A DNA stretch of 64,000 nt from Leptolyngbya sp. PCC 6406 (GTDB taxonomy: Bacteria > Cyanobacteriota > Cyanobacteriia > Phormidesmidales > Phormidesmidaceae), in contig NZ_KI913949.1 in assembly GCF_000332095.2 (NCBI RefSeq), positions 547,912 through 611,911 on the forward strand. The letters run 5' to 3'. Below, piece by piece: positions 36,179 to 44,863 of the stretch. The translations under genes and the position numbers were made by a program. The notes under the pieces are model-generated. The model was not told the DNA's origin. It saw nothing but the letters and a program-made list of their open reading frames with translations, and searched no databases. How positions within the stretch are numbered: the stretch's first letter is position 1; each line of letters starts with the position of its first letter.

Positions 36179-36790
36179 TCAGACAAAGGGGGTGCCCCAA
36201 AAGCGCCAGTTTTCCTTGTTGAAGGGGGATCGCCATTTGTAGATCAGGGCTGACTCTAGAGCTTGGCGGGCCTGACGATCTTCTGGGGCATGGGGCCAAA
36301 AGCCGATATTCACCTGCACCGGCAGGTCGTGTTGGCGGTGGATAGCGACATAGTTCAGGATGTAGCGCTTGCAGTCGTGGGTGCCCTTCCAGCGCTGGTT
36401 GGCCTTGATAGTTTCCCCCACGTACAGCAGCAGGGGAATTTCATGGTCCACTACGAAATATAGGGCGGCATTGCCCGCGTCGCTGAACTGCTCGCGCCAA
36501 AATTCGGCATTGCGCTGGGGCAAGTCAAAGGGTGCGATGGTCAGGGACCGGCCCAAAGGGGCCATCGCATCTACTGGACTAGCGGCGGGAGCAGGGTCAA
36601 ACAGCGACCCCTGGGTCGGGGGTTGGGCCACCGACACCGTGGTTTGGAAGGTGTGAATCCGCTGTTTCCACCCCTGCAACTCCGCCGGGGTAAAGGGACT
36701 CTGCTGAGGAGTCTGGTTGTAGGCCCAGGACACCTCAGCGGCCCGCAGATCCGCCCCGGAGAGCAGAGAGGGTTGGTACTCGGCAGTCAC
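36179..36790 (-). CDS. GIY-YIG nuclease-like protein
   Basis: 203 residues. The C-terminal half (from about residue 105) has the GIY-YIG pattern: 'ALYFVVDHEIPLLLYVGETIKANQRWKGTH', then 'ALESALIYKWRSPFNKENW', with the Tyr, Arg/Lys and Glu positions in place. The N-terminal half is low in recognisable features. Codons near residue 75-88 ('DAMAPLGRSLTIAPF') are encoded by a dispersed palindromic repeat (36533-36569), which appears inserted in frame. The start codon is two bases from the cyclophilin stop codon, so the two form an operon. Role unknown; DNA-repair or mobile functions are typical of the fold. Confidence 0.7.
   Translation of the reverse strand: MTAEYQPSLLSGADLRAAEVSWAYNQTPQQSPFTPAELQGWKQRIHTFQTTVSVAQPPTQGSLFDPAPAASPVDAMAPLGRSLTIAPFDLPQRNAEFWREQFSDAGNAALYFVVDHEIPLLLYVGETIKANQRWKGTHDCKRYILNYVAIHRQHDLPVQVNIGFWPHAPEDRQARQALESALIYKWRSPFNKENWRFWGTPFV
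36533..36569. repeat. Palindromic repeat D, copy inside the GIY-YIG gene
   Basis: 37 bp starting TGCGATGGTCAGGGACCGGC and ending GGGGCCATCGCA; the ends TGCGATGG and CCATCGCA are exact inverted repeats. Related copies are at 43545-43576, 45728-45763, 53963-53998 and 57139-57202. In this gene it is translated without a stop and adds about 12 residues. Confidence 0.85.
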
Positions 36791-36792
36791 GG

Positions 36793-37218
36793 TTAGGCGT
36801 CGGCTTCAATCTTGACGGACACAATCTTGTCTCCCTGGCGCAGAGCATTCACCACGTCCATATCCTGGGTTTGACCAAAGACCGTATGGACGCCATCCAA
36901 ATGGCGCTGGGGAGAATGGCAGATAAAAAACTGACTGCCCCCGGTATCCCGTCCCGCGTGGGCCATGGATAGGGTGCCCGCCACATGCTTGTTGGCGTTG
37001 ATCTCGCACTTGATCTTGTAGCCCGGACCGCCTGTGCCATTGCCCTGAGGACAGCCCCCCTGAACCATGAAGTTGGGGATGACCCGGTGAAAGTTGAGGC
37101 CGTCGTAAAAGCCATCTTGGGACAGCTTGACAAAGTTGGCCACGGTGTTGGGAGCATCCTGGTCAAACAATTCCAGGGTGATGGTGCCCTTATCCGTTTC
37201 CATAATGGCGCGGGTCAT
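36793..37218 (-). CDS. Peptidyl-prolyl cis-trans isomerase, cyclophilin type
   Basis: About 141 residues, single cyclophilin domain without signal peptide, so cytoplasmic. Active-site residues are visible: Arg in '[21 protein letters not shown]', Gln/Phe in 'GSQFFICH' and the His in '[11 protein letters not shown]'. ATG 37218 is chosen over 37290 because GGAGAG precedes it at good spacing and the domain starts right there. The GIY-YIG gene follows after two bases. Confidence 0.93.
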   Translation of the reverse strand: MTRAIMETDKGTITLELFDQDAPNTVANFVKLSQDGFYDGLNFHRVIPNFMVQGGCPQGNGTGGPGYKIKCEINANKHVAGTLSMAHAGRDTGGSQFFICHSPQRHLDGVHTVFGQTQDMDVVNALRQGDKIVSVKIEADA

Positions 37219-37503
37219 AGTCTCTCCTTGTACTTTGGCTTGATGATATAACGCTTCGCCAACCCCAGGCTTAGAACAATGACACCTCATTGCCTATTCC
37301 CCCTCAGAATTTCCGCTCAAAAATTGCCCCCTGGGTTAGACAAAGGCGTCGCTCTGGCGGATTCTTGCTGTAGCCTCTGGCTTTGACCCCTGATTCAGAT
37401 CCGGGCCAGGACTTTCTCTAGAACTGTCTCAAGCGTACCGAGAACGTTTGCCGTCTTCAGAAGCTCCTACAATTGGGAGCTAGACGTACTCGGTAACAGA
37501 AAC

Positions 37504-38823
37504 GTGGCAGTTAAGGTTGGCCTGCTAGGGCTTGGAACGGTGGGGACAGGGACGGCGCAGATTTTGCTGGATCCGGCGGAGCGGCATCCGCTGGTGAAGG
37601 AAATTGCGATCGCGCGGGTGGGAGTGCGATCGCTGGACAAGCCCCGAGCAGTGGAATTTCCCCCTGACTGCCTCACCACGGACTTGGAGGCCATCGTCAC
37701 CGATCCTGACATTGCCATTGTGGTGGAACTGCTGGGGGGACTAGAGCCAGCGCGATCGCTAATTCTCAAAGCCATCCACCAGGGTAAACACGTTGTCACC
37801 GCCAACAAGGCCGTGATTGCCCGCTATGGGGACGAGATTTTCACCGCCGCCAACAAAGCGGGCGTGTACGTGATGCTAGAGGCGGCGGTGGGGGGCGGCA
37901 TTCCAGTCATTCAACCCCTGAAGCAAGCCCTAGGGGTGAATCGCATCCATGGGGTGACGGGCATTGTCAATGGCACCACCAACTACATCCTGACGCGGAT
38001 GCAACAGGAGGGGGGCGATTTTGAGGCGATCTTGGCGGACGCCCAGCGGTTGGGCTATGCCGAGGCAGACCCGTCAGCGGATGTGGATGGACTGGACGCT
38101 GCCGACAAGATTGCCATTCTGGCTTCCCTGGCCTTTGGGGGCCGGATTAAACTATCCGAGGTCTACAGCGAAGGGATTCGCCACGTTACAGCGGCGGATA
38201 TCGCCTATGCCGAACGGCTGGGGTTTGTGATCAAGCTACTTGCGATCGCGCGCCGGGACACCTGCCCCATCTCCAATGAAGTGCTAGATCAACTCCAGCT
38301 CCGCGTCCACCCCACTCTGGTACCCAAGCACCATCCCCTAGCCAGCGTCAACGACGTGTACAACGCCATTCTGGTGGAAGGGGAACCCATCGGTCAGGTG
38401 ATGTTCTTCGGGCCAGGGGCAGGGGCTGGCCCCACCGCCAGCGCGGTGGTTTCCGACATCATCAATATTGCCGCCACCTTGCAGTCTCAGCAGGGCAGCA
38501 CTGCTACGCCCTCCGCCAATCCTCTCTTGGCCTGTAGCCACCAGCACTACTGCAAAGTCAGCCCCATGGCAGATATCGTCAGCCGCTTCTACGTGCGGTT
38601 GCTGGCGAAGGATCAGCCGGGAGTCATTGGTCGAGTGGGCCTCTGCTTTGGCAACCACGAGGTCAGCATCGAGTCTGTGGTGCAGATCGATATGCGGGGA
38701 GATGTGGCGGAAATTGTGGTGGTCACCCACGAGGTGCGGGAGGCCAATATTCAATCCGCCCTGGATGAACTGCGGAGCTACCCCGATATTCAATCGGTTC
38801 CCAGTGTCCTACGGGTGCTGTAG
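37504..38823 (+). CDS. hom: Homoserine dehydrogenase
   Basis: 439 residues; reduces aspartate semialdehyde to homoserine with NAD(P)H in the threonine/methionine pathway. The N-terminal Rossmann motif is 'VGLLGLGTVGTGTAQIL', the catalytic region has 'VVTANKAVIARYGDEIF' and 'GIVNGTTNYILTRM', and 'YAEADPSADVDGLDAADKIAIL' is the substrate loop. A C-terminal ACT domain ('FYVRLLAKDQPGVIGRVGLCFG', from about residue 358) suggests feedback control by threonine. The start is GTG 37504. It runs into prmC with a 14-base gap. Confidence 0.95.
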   Translation: MAVKVGLLGLGTVGTGTAQILLDPAERHPLVKEIAIARVGVRSLDKPRAVEFPPDCLTTDLEAIVTDPDIAIVVELLGGLEPARSLILKAIHQGKHVVTANKAVIARYGDEIFTAANKAGVYVMLEAAVGGGIPVIQPLKQALGVNRIHGVTGIVNGTTNYILTRMQQEGGDFEAILADAQRLGYAEADPSADVDGLDAADKIAILASLAFGGRIKLSEVYSEGIRHVTAADIAYAERLGFVIKLLAIARRDTCPISNEVLDQLQLRVHPTLVPKHHPLASVNDVYNAILVEGEPIGQVMFFGPGAGAGPTASAVVSDIINIAATLQSQQGSTATPSANPLLACSHQHYCKVSPMADIVSRFYVRLLAKDQPGVIGRVGLCFGNHEVSIESVVQIDMRGDVAEIVVVTHEVREANIQSALDELRSYPDIQSVPSVLRVL

Positions 38824-38837
38824 CCAGGACGGTGTCA

Positions 38838-39779
38838 ATGGCTTCCTTGCCTTCCGAATCTTCCGACCCTACCCGCCGCAGTGTTGCCGGTAGAGACCTT
38901 TGGGCATGGCGACAGCGGGCCTGCGAGTCTGCCCAAGCCCATGGCATTGACGATGCCGAGGTGGACTGGCTACTCCAACAGATCTACCCTGTAGACCGTC
39001 TGGCGCTACGCCTAGGGACTCTGGCAACCCAGGGAGAGGTTCCCGCTAAACTCTCCTTGGCAGAATTGGAGCAGCGCTGGCAGCGGCGGCTCCAGGATCG
39101 GGTGCCGATCCAATACCTTGTGGGCCAAACCCCTTGGCGAGACTTTACCCTGCGGGTTTCGCCAGCGGTGTTGATTCCTCGCCCCGAGACGGAATTAATC
39201 ATTGACTATCTGGTGGCGGCGGTGGATCTGAGTCCCCATGCAGAGGTGCTGCGGCGGGGTGTCTGGGCCGATCTGGGGACGGGCAGCGGCGCGATCGCAA
39301 TCGGCCTTGCCGCAGTTTTTCCGGAAGCCCTGATCGTCGCCATCGACATCAGCCCCGAGGCGTTGAAGGTGGCCCAAGCCAATGTTGCTCTGAACGGCTT
39401 CAGCGATCGCATTCTCCTGCGTCAGGGTACCTGGTTTGAACCGTTGGAACGGTTAGCCATGGCGGGCCAATTGGTGGGGGTGGTGGCCAATCCCCCTTAC
39501 ATCCCCTCGGCGATGCTCCCCACGCTGCAACCAGAAGTGGCGCACCATGAACCCGCGATCGCGCTAGATGGCGGCGAAGACGGCCTCGCCAGTCTCCGCC
39601 ATCTCGTCACCCACGCCCCCCAGTTCCTTCAGTCCGGGGGACTCTGGGCCGTGGAACTCATGGCAGGCCAAGCCCCCGCCGTAGCAACCGCCCTGGCCCA
39701 AAATGGCCACTATGACCCAATCCAGACCCAGCGGGATCTGGCGGGGATCGACCGTTTTGTCCTGGCCCAGAGACGTTAG
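38838..39779 (+). CDS. prmC: Peptide chain release factor N5-glutamine methyltransferase
   Basis: About 313 residues; methylates the Gln of the GGQ motif in RF1 and RF2. The N-terminal helical domain is followed by 'RVPIQYLVGQTPWRDFTLRV', SAM motif 'WADLGTGSGAIAIGLA' and the catalytic 'VVANPPYIPSAMLP'. The frame starts with GTG 38832 and ATG 38838; the ATG has the better distance to AGGAC. Co-transcription with hom is likely because only 14 bases separate them. Confidence 0.93.
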   Translation: MASLPSESSDPTRRSVAGRDLWAWRQRACESAQAHGIDDAEVDWLLQQIYPVDRLALRLGTLATQGEVPAKLSLAELEQRWQRRLQDRVPIQYLVGQTPWRDFTLRVSPAVLIPRPETELIIDYLVAAVDLSPHAEVLRRGVWADLGTGSGAIAIGLAAVFPEALIVAIDISPEALKVAQANVALNGFSDRILLRQGTWFEPLERLAMAGQLVGVVANPPYIPSAMLPTLQPEVAHHEPAIALDGGEDGLASLRHLVTHAPQFLQSGGLWAVELMAGQAPAVATALAQNGHYDPIQTQRDLAGIDRFVLAQRR

Positions 39780-39790
39780 AGGGTGATGGA

Positions 39791-40267
39791 TTAGGATTTC
39801 AGCGCTTCGTCGAGCACCTGACGGGCTGCTTCTGCCTGCGATCGCGCTTCCCGGAACTTGAGATTGCTCTGGGCGAAATTCTTGAGGCTCTTGAAGCCAT
39901 CCTTGAGGCTGGCGATCTGCTCTTCCGTAATGGGCTCATCAGTAAAGAGGAGATCCACCAATTCCCGCACCTCTAGGGCTTCCCCGCGAGACTCCTGGGT
40001 TTTGACCTTCAGCGTAGCCAGATGACTGAGCACCTGCACCGCTTCCACAACGGCGTCTTCCTTTTCCTTGAGATCGGGGGTAGATTCGGGTTCTTTCACT
40101 TCAATAAATTGGTGGGGGCCAAAACCATCGGCAAGGTTTGTAGGCAACTTGCCATCATCCATCAGTTCCACAAGCTGATCCATCGCTTTTTCTCGCGCCT
40201 TACGGGAATCTTTGCCTGATACCGCCAGAATCACTTCTGGGCTCTGGGCTAGGGTGTACTGAACCAT
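39791..40267 (-). CDS. Conserved cyanobacterial protein, helical
   Basis: 158 residues, soluble, acidic and largely alpha-helical. The opening 'VQYTLAQSPEVILAVSGKDSRKAREKAMDQLVELMDDGKL' looks like a compact alpha/beta start and the rest is helical with a likely coiled coil at the end ('NLKFREARSQAEAARQVLDE'). No known domain is recognised. It faces prmC tail to tail with 11 bases between stops. Confidence 0.65.
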   Translation of the reverse strand: MVQYTLAQSPEVILAVSGKDSRKAREKAMDQLVELMDDGKLPTNLADGFGPHQFIEVKEPESTPDLKEKEDAVVEAVQVLSHLATLKVKTQESRGEALEVRELVDLLFTDEPITEEQIASLKDGFKSLKNFAQSNLKFREARSQAEAARQVLDEALKS

Positions 40268-40345
40268 GTCATTGGTGCATTTGAACTAGCTTGATTCTAG
40301 AGTGGATTGAAGCAAATAAATCATGATCGCCCGAAATGTAACACA

Positions 40346-41278
40346 TCATCCTTGTCCCGGAGACCTGCGATGCTGTCCAGGGTTAGCTAATTCCCCCACT
40401 CGCCTCTCGCCCACGGCCTCCTGTGTCAATTCCAAATATCGATGCAGATACTCCGTTGTGATCCCGTGGAGCAGCAGTGCCCGCGCTGCCCCAAAGGGAC
40501 TGGTGGGGGCTAGGGGATGACGATTGGTGATTAGGTGATTCCAGCGGTAGTCGTTGATCACGGCGCTGACATAGCAGCCAAAGTTTTCGTCGAACTGGAG
40601 AGACAGCACTGCCCGCTCAAATTCCTGGTTTGTCAACAGCAGCGAATAGAACACCTTGAACAGCTCGATGGCGGATTCCAGATCTAGGATGCGATGCCAG
40701 CGAGGGGTGAAGTCGATGTTGATCTCCACCGGGCGAACGCTATCGAAGGTGACACCTCTCTGGTGCACCGCGTCAATCCAATGGGGATTGGCGGTCTGGG
40801 CCTGGTGATAGTCGTAGACAAAGTTGTAGAGAATTAGGTCATGCTCTAAAAATGCGTTATCCGCCAGATCTGCCTCAGTTTTGGGATACAGACCGGATTT
40901 GGGGATGGTGGGGTCGGGGCCATTGTCGATCAGAAAGTTGACGATATTGGACCCTAGGCCCAGATGACGCACGATCAGGTAGCAGGCTTCGGGACGCACC
41001 CAGGTTTTGAGAAACCAGGCGGCGGCTTGGTGCATGAGCCAGTAGCCCTTGAACTCAAAGGGCAACAGCCGCTTGACCACTAGGATGATTGCCAGCAGTA
41101 GGTTCGCCACCATGCGGATGGGGTTGAGTAGGTAAACCCGACTCCAACTGCGGAGGTCGCGAATCATGTGGGCCTTAGCTACGGGGTCTACGGGGATCGC
41201 TTGATCCAGATACAGCACGTCCCAACCATTGGGATCGCGGCGATTGTAGGGATGGAGTTTGAGGGGGGAGGGGGTCAT
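40346..41278 (-). CDS. Uncharacterised His/Glu-rich helical protein of the ketosynthase cluster
   Basis: 310 residues. One hydrophobic stretch ('MVANLLLAIILVVKRLLPF', near residue 57-75) may be a membrane anchor. Downstream helices carry conserved-looking metal-type residues: 'WLMHQAAAWFLKTWVRPEACYLIVRHLG' and 'NAFLEHDLILYNFVYDYHQAQ', with a Glu-His pair and spaced His. I do not recognise a named family; a metal-binding enzyme or membrane-associated partner is possible. It is the third gene on the minus strand after the membrane methyltransferase and the KASIII fusion, 205 bases beyond the latter with a minisatellite between. The C-terminal 20 residues ('ELANPGQHRRSPGQG') look non-conserved. 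Confidence 0.6.
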   Translation of the reverse strand: MTPSPLKLHPYNRRDPNGWDVLYLDQAIPVDPVAKAHMIRDLRSWSRVYLLNPIRMVANLLLAIILVVKRLLPFEFKGYWLMHQAAAWFLKTWVRPEACYLIVRHLGLGSNIVNFLIDNGPDPTIPKSGLYPKTEADLADNAFLEHDLILYNFVYDYHQAQTANPHWIDAVHQRGVTFDSVRPVEINIDFTPRWHRILDLESAIELFKVFYSLLLTNQEFERAVLSLQFDENFGCYVSAVINDYRWNHLITNRHPLAPTSPFGAARALLLHGITTEYLHRYLELTQEAVGERRVGELANPGQHRRSPGQG

Positions 41279-41280
41279 GG

Positions 41281-41350
41281 GGAGTGGGGGTGTTGGGGTA
41301 TTGGGGTATTGGGGTATTGGGGTATTGGGGTATTGGGGTAGGGAGTATTG
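41281..41350. repeat. GGGGTATT minisatellite
   Basis: A run of about six or seven octamers GGGGTATT with slight variants separates the KASIII-fusion gene from the gene at 40346-41278. The complementary ACCCC-type tracts recur at 18253-18310 and around 55465-55612. Confidence 0.85.
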
Positions 41351-41483
41351 GGGTAGGGGCTTCGCGTCCTCCGTAGGGGCAATCCCTTGTGGTTGCCCTG
41401 TCGCCGGGTGATTCGTATTGATCTATCAACACCTGCCCTGTGGAGGACGACCCGTGATGGACTGTTAGGGTATTTGGGGGCAA

Positions 41484-43433
41484 TTAGCGGACCTCTTCGA
41501 GCTGTAGGAGGTAGAGGCGGGCGGTAACTTGGGCGGTTTTGAGAATACGGGCCGCGATCGCGGGGGTCATCCAGTCAGCATTCAAGATGGCTTCAATTTT
41601 GCCGATGTGGGCCTCGTCGTTGTCGCTGTGGTAGGCCAGGAAGGAGACTTGATCTCGCCGTAGGTTCAGGGTCCGCTGGATCTGTTCTGCCCATTGACCG
41701 GCGAGGCGGTTGCCTAAGCCTTCGATGATGAACATACTGCCGACGAGGTCGATGGGGTTAGGTTGGGAGGCTTGGTGAAAGATAAAGGCGGAGAGGGCTT
41801 CGCTGCCAATGTTCTTCTCGGCGTTGGTGATGTCCGCTAGGGCACCGCCGACGGACACATAATTGCGCTCCAGCATTTGGAAATCTCGGTGTTCATCCTG
41901 GGCGTGGCCGATGAACAGCGATCGCATTTCAAACTCCATCATGTTGGAGGCGGCGCGGGCGATCCAGCGGGCTCCTTCAACGACTTGGGGCCGTAGGTTT
42001 CGCAGCAGGGCTTGGTAGTCTTTTAGGGTAAATTCGCTGCGATTCAGCCGCCGCACTAGGGGGACGCCCTGCAATCGCCGCTCAAAATCTAGCCAGGTCA
42101 ACATCAGTTGCCGCAGGAGTTCCGGCCCAATTTCTGGGGCATCTGAGAGGGCAGCGGGGTTGGGGGGCTCCATCGATTCCCTGGCCGGGGGCTCTGCACC
42201 CTTGGGCGCAGCGCTTGGCGCTGGGGGGAGGTGTGGATCCTGAATCATTGCGGGGGCGGAGGACTGGATTGTCGGACTTGACGCTTCCCTAGCCTGATGC
42301 CCCCGGCCCTCTACCACCCGTAGCATCATGTAGGCGGTAGTGAAGCGGCCACTTTCGGGGATAAAGCAAAAGATCGTTTGTCCTGGTTCTAATTTGCCCG
42401 AGTTGAACAGTTCCTCCAACATCAGGTAAATCGAAGCACAGCCTGTATTGCCTCGGGTATAGAGATTGGTGAACCATTTTTCCTCGGGAATCATGCAGTT
42501 GGCCTTCTCCAACAACTCCACAATCTGACTGCGAAAGAAGTGGGAGGAGTAGTGGCACAGCAGCCAGTCCACTTGGTCGGGTTGCACCCGGCCTTGGTCA
42601 ATCAGGCGCAGCCAGCCTTCGACGCCGAGCTTGATCACCTTGTCTAGGAGACGAATGTTTTGGCGTAGATGGGTGGCCCCAGCTTGGGCGGCCTGTAGGG
42701 TACTGGGGTAGTCCATCCAACTCTTTTCCCCCTGGCCATCGGTGGTTCCTGCGTACATACAGAGGGGGTGGGTGCTGGCGTGGGACACCAGCTCGATCCA
42801 CTCCACCTTGAGGCTCAGACCCTGGGGCTGGGGGCGATCGCGCACCACCATGGCTCCGGCTCCATCGGAGAGCATCCAGCGCAAAAATTCTGTGTCAAAG
42901 GGTAGGGCTTGCCCCGCTTGGATTTCGGGTTGGGCTTCAAATTGGCGATGCTTGAACAGGCGCGAGGCCAGTTCCGAGGCGACGGTAACGGCGCATTGCT
43001 TTTCTCCCCGCGCCACTTGGGCGGTGGCATATTTCAGGGCAGCCACTCCGGCGCAGCAAACCCCTTGGTGGGAGGTGGCTTCCAAGGGGGGCAGTTCTGT
43101 CAAGGTGCCGTGGACCATGCTGGCAAAACCAGGGACTAGGAGATCGGGCCAAGTGGTGGCAGCGCAGAGTAGATCAACTTGGGCCGGATCGAGGGCGCTT
43201 TGGGTCAGGGCATCGCGAACTGCGATCGCGGCCATCTGGTGATTCAGATGGGTGGTGTGCTGATGGCGATCAAGGGCGTAGTGGCGTTGGCGAATGCCGT
43301 TGCTGGCTAGGATGCGCCGCCGCACCTTGGAGGGCTTGCCATTGATGCAGCCTAGGTAGGTTTCCATCTCATCGTTGGCAATGGGGGCACCGGGCAGACA
43401 TTTACCGAGATGGGTGATGTAGGCACTGGACAT
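41484..43433 (-). CDS. Ketoacyl-ACP synthase III fused to a haem-oxygenase-like diiron domain
   Basis: 649 residues from ATG 43433. Residues 1 to about 378 are a thiolase-fold KASIII: active-site Cys in 'HQGVCCAGVAALKYA' (about Cys127), His in 'CHYSSHFF' (about 294) and Asn in 'TRGNTGCASIYL' (about 329). A Pro/Ala/Ser-rich linker spans about 380-432. Residues about 433-649 are helical with 'FIGHAQDEHRDF' (about 508-518), Glu in 'FIIEGLGN' (about 571) and 'YHSDNDEAHIGK', a His-x3-Asp-x2-His pattern as in haem-oxygenase-like diiron oxidases (the UndA/BesC/CADD superfamily). KASIII enzymes join acyl groups; diiron domains oxidise or cleave C-C bonds. Coupling both in one chain suggests a modified fatty-acid or polyketide product. 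The frame is open to 43577, but that stretch includes a repeat D copy and lacks family sequence. Confidence 0.75.
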   Translation of the reverse strand: MSSAYITHLGKCLPGAPIANDEMETYLGCINGKPSKVRRRILASNGIRQRHYALDRHQHTTHLNHQMAAIAVRDALTQSALDPAQVDLLCAATTWPDLLVPGFASMVHGTLTELPPLEATSHQGVCCAGVAALKYATAQVARGEKQCAVTVASELASRLFKHRQFEAQPEIQAGQALPFDTEFLRWMLSDGAGAMVVRDRPQPQGLSLKVEWIELVSHASTHPLCMYAGTTDGQGEKSWMDYPSTLQAAQAGATHLRQNIRLLDKVIKLGVEGWLRLIDQGRVQPDQVDWLLCHYSSHFFRSQIVELLEKANCMIPEEKWFTNLYTRGNTGCASIYLMLEELFNSGKLEPGQTIFCFIPESGRFTTAYMMLRVVEGRGHQAREASSPTIQSSAPAMIQDPHLPPAPSAAPKGAEPPARESMEPPNPAALSDAPEIGPELLRQLMLTWLDFERRLQGVPLVRRLNRSEFTLKDYQALLRNLRPQVVEGARWIARAASNMMEFEMRSLFIGHAQDEHRDFQMLERNYVSVGGALADITNAEKNIGSEALSAFIFHQASQPNPIDLVGSMFIIEGLGNRLAGQWAEQIQRTLNLRRDQVSFLAYHSDNDEAHIGKIEAILNADWMTPAIAARILKTAQVTARLYLLQLEEVR

Positions 43434-43544
43434 GGGACACCATTGGGGTTGGAGCAGGTGGGTTGGAGCAGGGGCAGTCAGGCCCATGGCTCCGACAGTA
43501 ACTCTGGGCTCGGAACCTGTGCCAGTATGGTGTGACAATTCCCG

Positions 43545-43576
43545 TGATGGTCTTTGACCGGCCAAAGGCCATCGCA
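43545..43576. repeat. Palindromic repeat D, divergent copy upstream of the KASIII fusion
   Basis: TGATGGTCTTTGACCGGCCA continuing to CATCGCA. It aligns with repeat D over its whole length with several substitutions and lies between the membrane methyltransferase gene and the KASIII start codon. Confidence 0.6.
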
Positions 43577-43605
43577 CCCATCTGCCTGATTGGGATTGAT
43601 TGGGA

Positions 43606-44118
43606 TTAATACAGCCAGGGAATCAGCTTTTTCACCCGGTGGCGATAGTCTTCATAGTCGGGATAACGCGCCATCAGCCAGATTTCCTCCTGACGAGCCT
43701 TGGCATCCAGCAGCACAAACAGCGCCAGGGTCACCATAAAGTGGGACAGGCTTAGGGTCCAAAAACTGTAGGCAGCGGTGCCCAGAATTAAGCCGCTATA
43801 GAGGCAGTGGCGCACCAGGCTATAGACTCCGGTTTGCACCAGTTCGCCATCCTCACGGGGATAGGGCAACGGCGTTAGACTCGGACCTAAATCTACCAAC
43901 CCCTTGCCCAATAACAGCAGGGCCAACAGGGCTAGTCCAACTGCGATCGCACGGGTACCCAACCGGGTCCAGATCGGCAAACTGTCCAGAATCGCTGGTT
44001 GCCACAGCGGTACGAGGCCAAACCCCACCAGCAGGACGGCCTGCCCCAGCACCCAATATTCCCCCCGTTCCCCCTTCCAACTGGCTTTAGAAAAGCCCCA
44101 GTCCTGCCAGAGTCCCAT
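43606..44118 (-). CDS. Isoprenylcysteine carboxyl methyltransferase-like membrane protein
   Basis: About 170 residues with four or five hydrophobic helices. The C-terminal motif 'LVQTGVYSLVRHCLYSGLIL' and 'AKARQEEIWLMARYPDYEDYRHRVKKLIPWL' matches the ICMT/PEMT membrane methyltransferase family, which binds SAM between its last helices. Bacterial members mostly lack known substrates. Two ATGs lie close together (44124 and 44118); the second has GAGGA at better spacing. It is the first gene of the set running into the KASIII fusion, so methylation of that product is plausible. Confidence 0.78.
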   Translation of the reverse strand: MGLWQDWGFSKASWKGERGEYWVLGQAVLLVGFGLVPLWQPAILDSLPIWTRLGTRAIAVGLALLALLLLGKGLVDLGPSLTPLPYPREDGELVQTGVYSLVRHCLYSGLILGTAAYSFWTLSLSHFMVTLALFVLLDAKARQEEIWLMARYPDYEDYRHRVKKLIPWLY

Positions 44119-44209
44119 TGTCATTCCTCACGAATTACATCAAAAGAGATTGGGTGAAAAGCCCAACCCCTCTATTGATTAGTATGGGTTCAGGAACTGT
44201 GAATCGAAA

Positions 44210-44842
44210 ATGACAACGCCAGTCACCCTCGAAGATATCTATGACCTCTTCCGCACTTCCCAGGCGGAGGCGGATCGCCGTTTTGCAGAGGCAGATCGCC
44301 AGACTGCGGAACTTAGGGCAGCCGAGGAACGGCGTTCGGCAGAGGCGGATCGTCGGGCAGCAGAGGCAGATCGCCGTTTGGAAAAATTAGAGCGCATCGC
44401 TGCCCACACCAGTCGCGAGGTGGCGGGGTTGACGAGCCGCTGGGGCCAGTTTGTAGAAAACCTGGTGGAACCTGCGGTGGTGAAACTGTTCCAGGCGCGG
44501 GGCATTGAGGTGCAGGAAACGGCCCGTCGGATTAAGTCTCAGCGTCCAGGGGCGCAGATGGAAATTGACATCATTGCGGTGAATGGGGATGTTGCAGTTG
44601 CCATTGAAGTAAAATCTCGCCTCTCCCGACGGGATGTGGATGATGTGTTGGAGAAAATGGGCCGTTTTCGACTGGCCTTTCCCCACTACAGCGCCTATCA
44701 ACTCTATGGTGCGGTGGCGGGAATTGAGATCGATGCAGGGGTAGACCGCTATGCCTATCAACGGGGCTTGTTTGTGATCCGGCAGAGTGGGGAAACCGTT
44801 GCGATCGCAAATGATGCCACCTTTCGACCAGCCGTGTGGTGA
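44210..44842 (+). CDS. PD-(D/E)XK nuclease-like protein with N-terminal coiled coil (DUF3782-like)
   Basis: 210 residues. Residues about 15-65 are an unusual Ala/Glu/Arg/Asp-rich coiled coil built from 'AEADRR' repeats. The C-terminal domain has 'AQMEIDIIAVNGDVAVAIEVKSRL', which supplies the Asp and Glu-x-Lys of the restriction-endonuclease-like fold. Such proteins are common in cyanobacteria in many copies with no demonstrated substrate. Start is ATG 44210. It converges on the DUF1997 gene. Confidence 0.75.
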   Translation: MTTPVTLEDIYDLFRTSQAEADRRFAEADRQTAELRAAEERRSAEADRRAAEADRRLEKLERIAAHTSREVAGLTSRWGQFVENLVEPAVVKLFQARGIEVQETARRIKSQRPGAQMEIDIIAVNGDVAVAIEVKSRLSRRDVDDVLEKMGRFRLAFPHYSAYQLYGAVAGIEIDAGVDRYAYQRGLFVIRQSGETVAIANDATFRPAVW

Positions 44843-44863
44843 AGGTTTTCTTGCCCAGTTTGT

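Noticed and set aside
43434-43577. 48-codon extension of the KASIII fusion
   Set aside because: It spans a repeat D copy and Pro/Ser-rich sequence unlike KASIII; homology starts at 43433.
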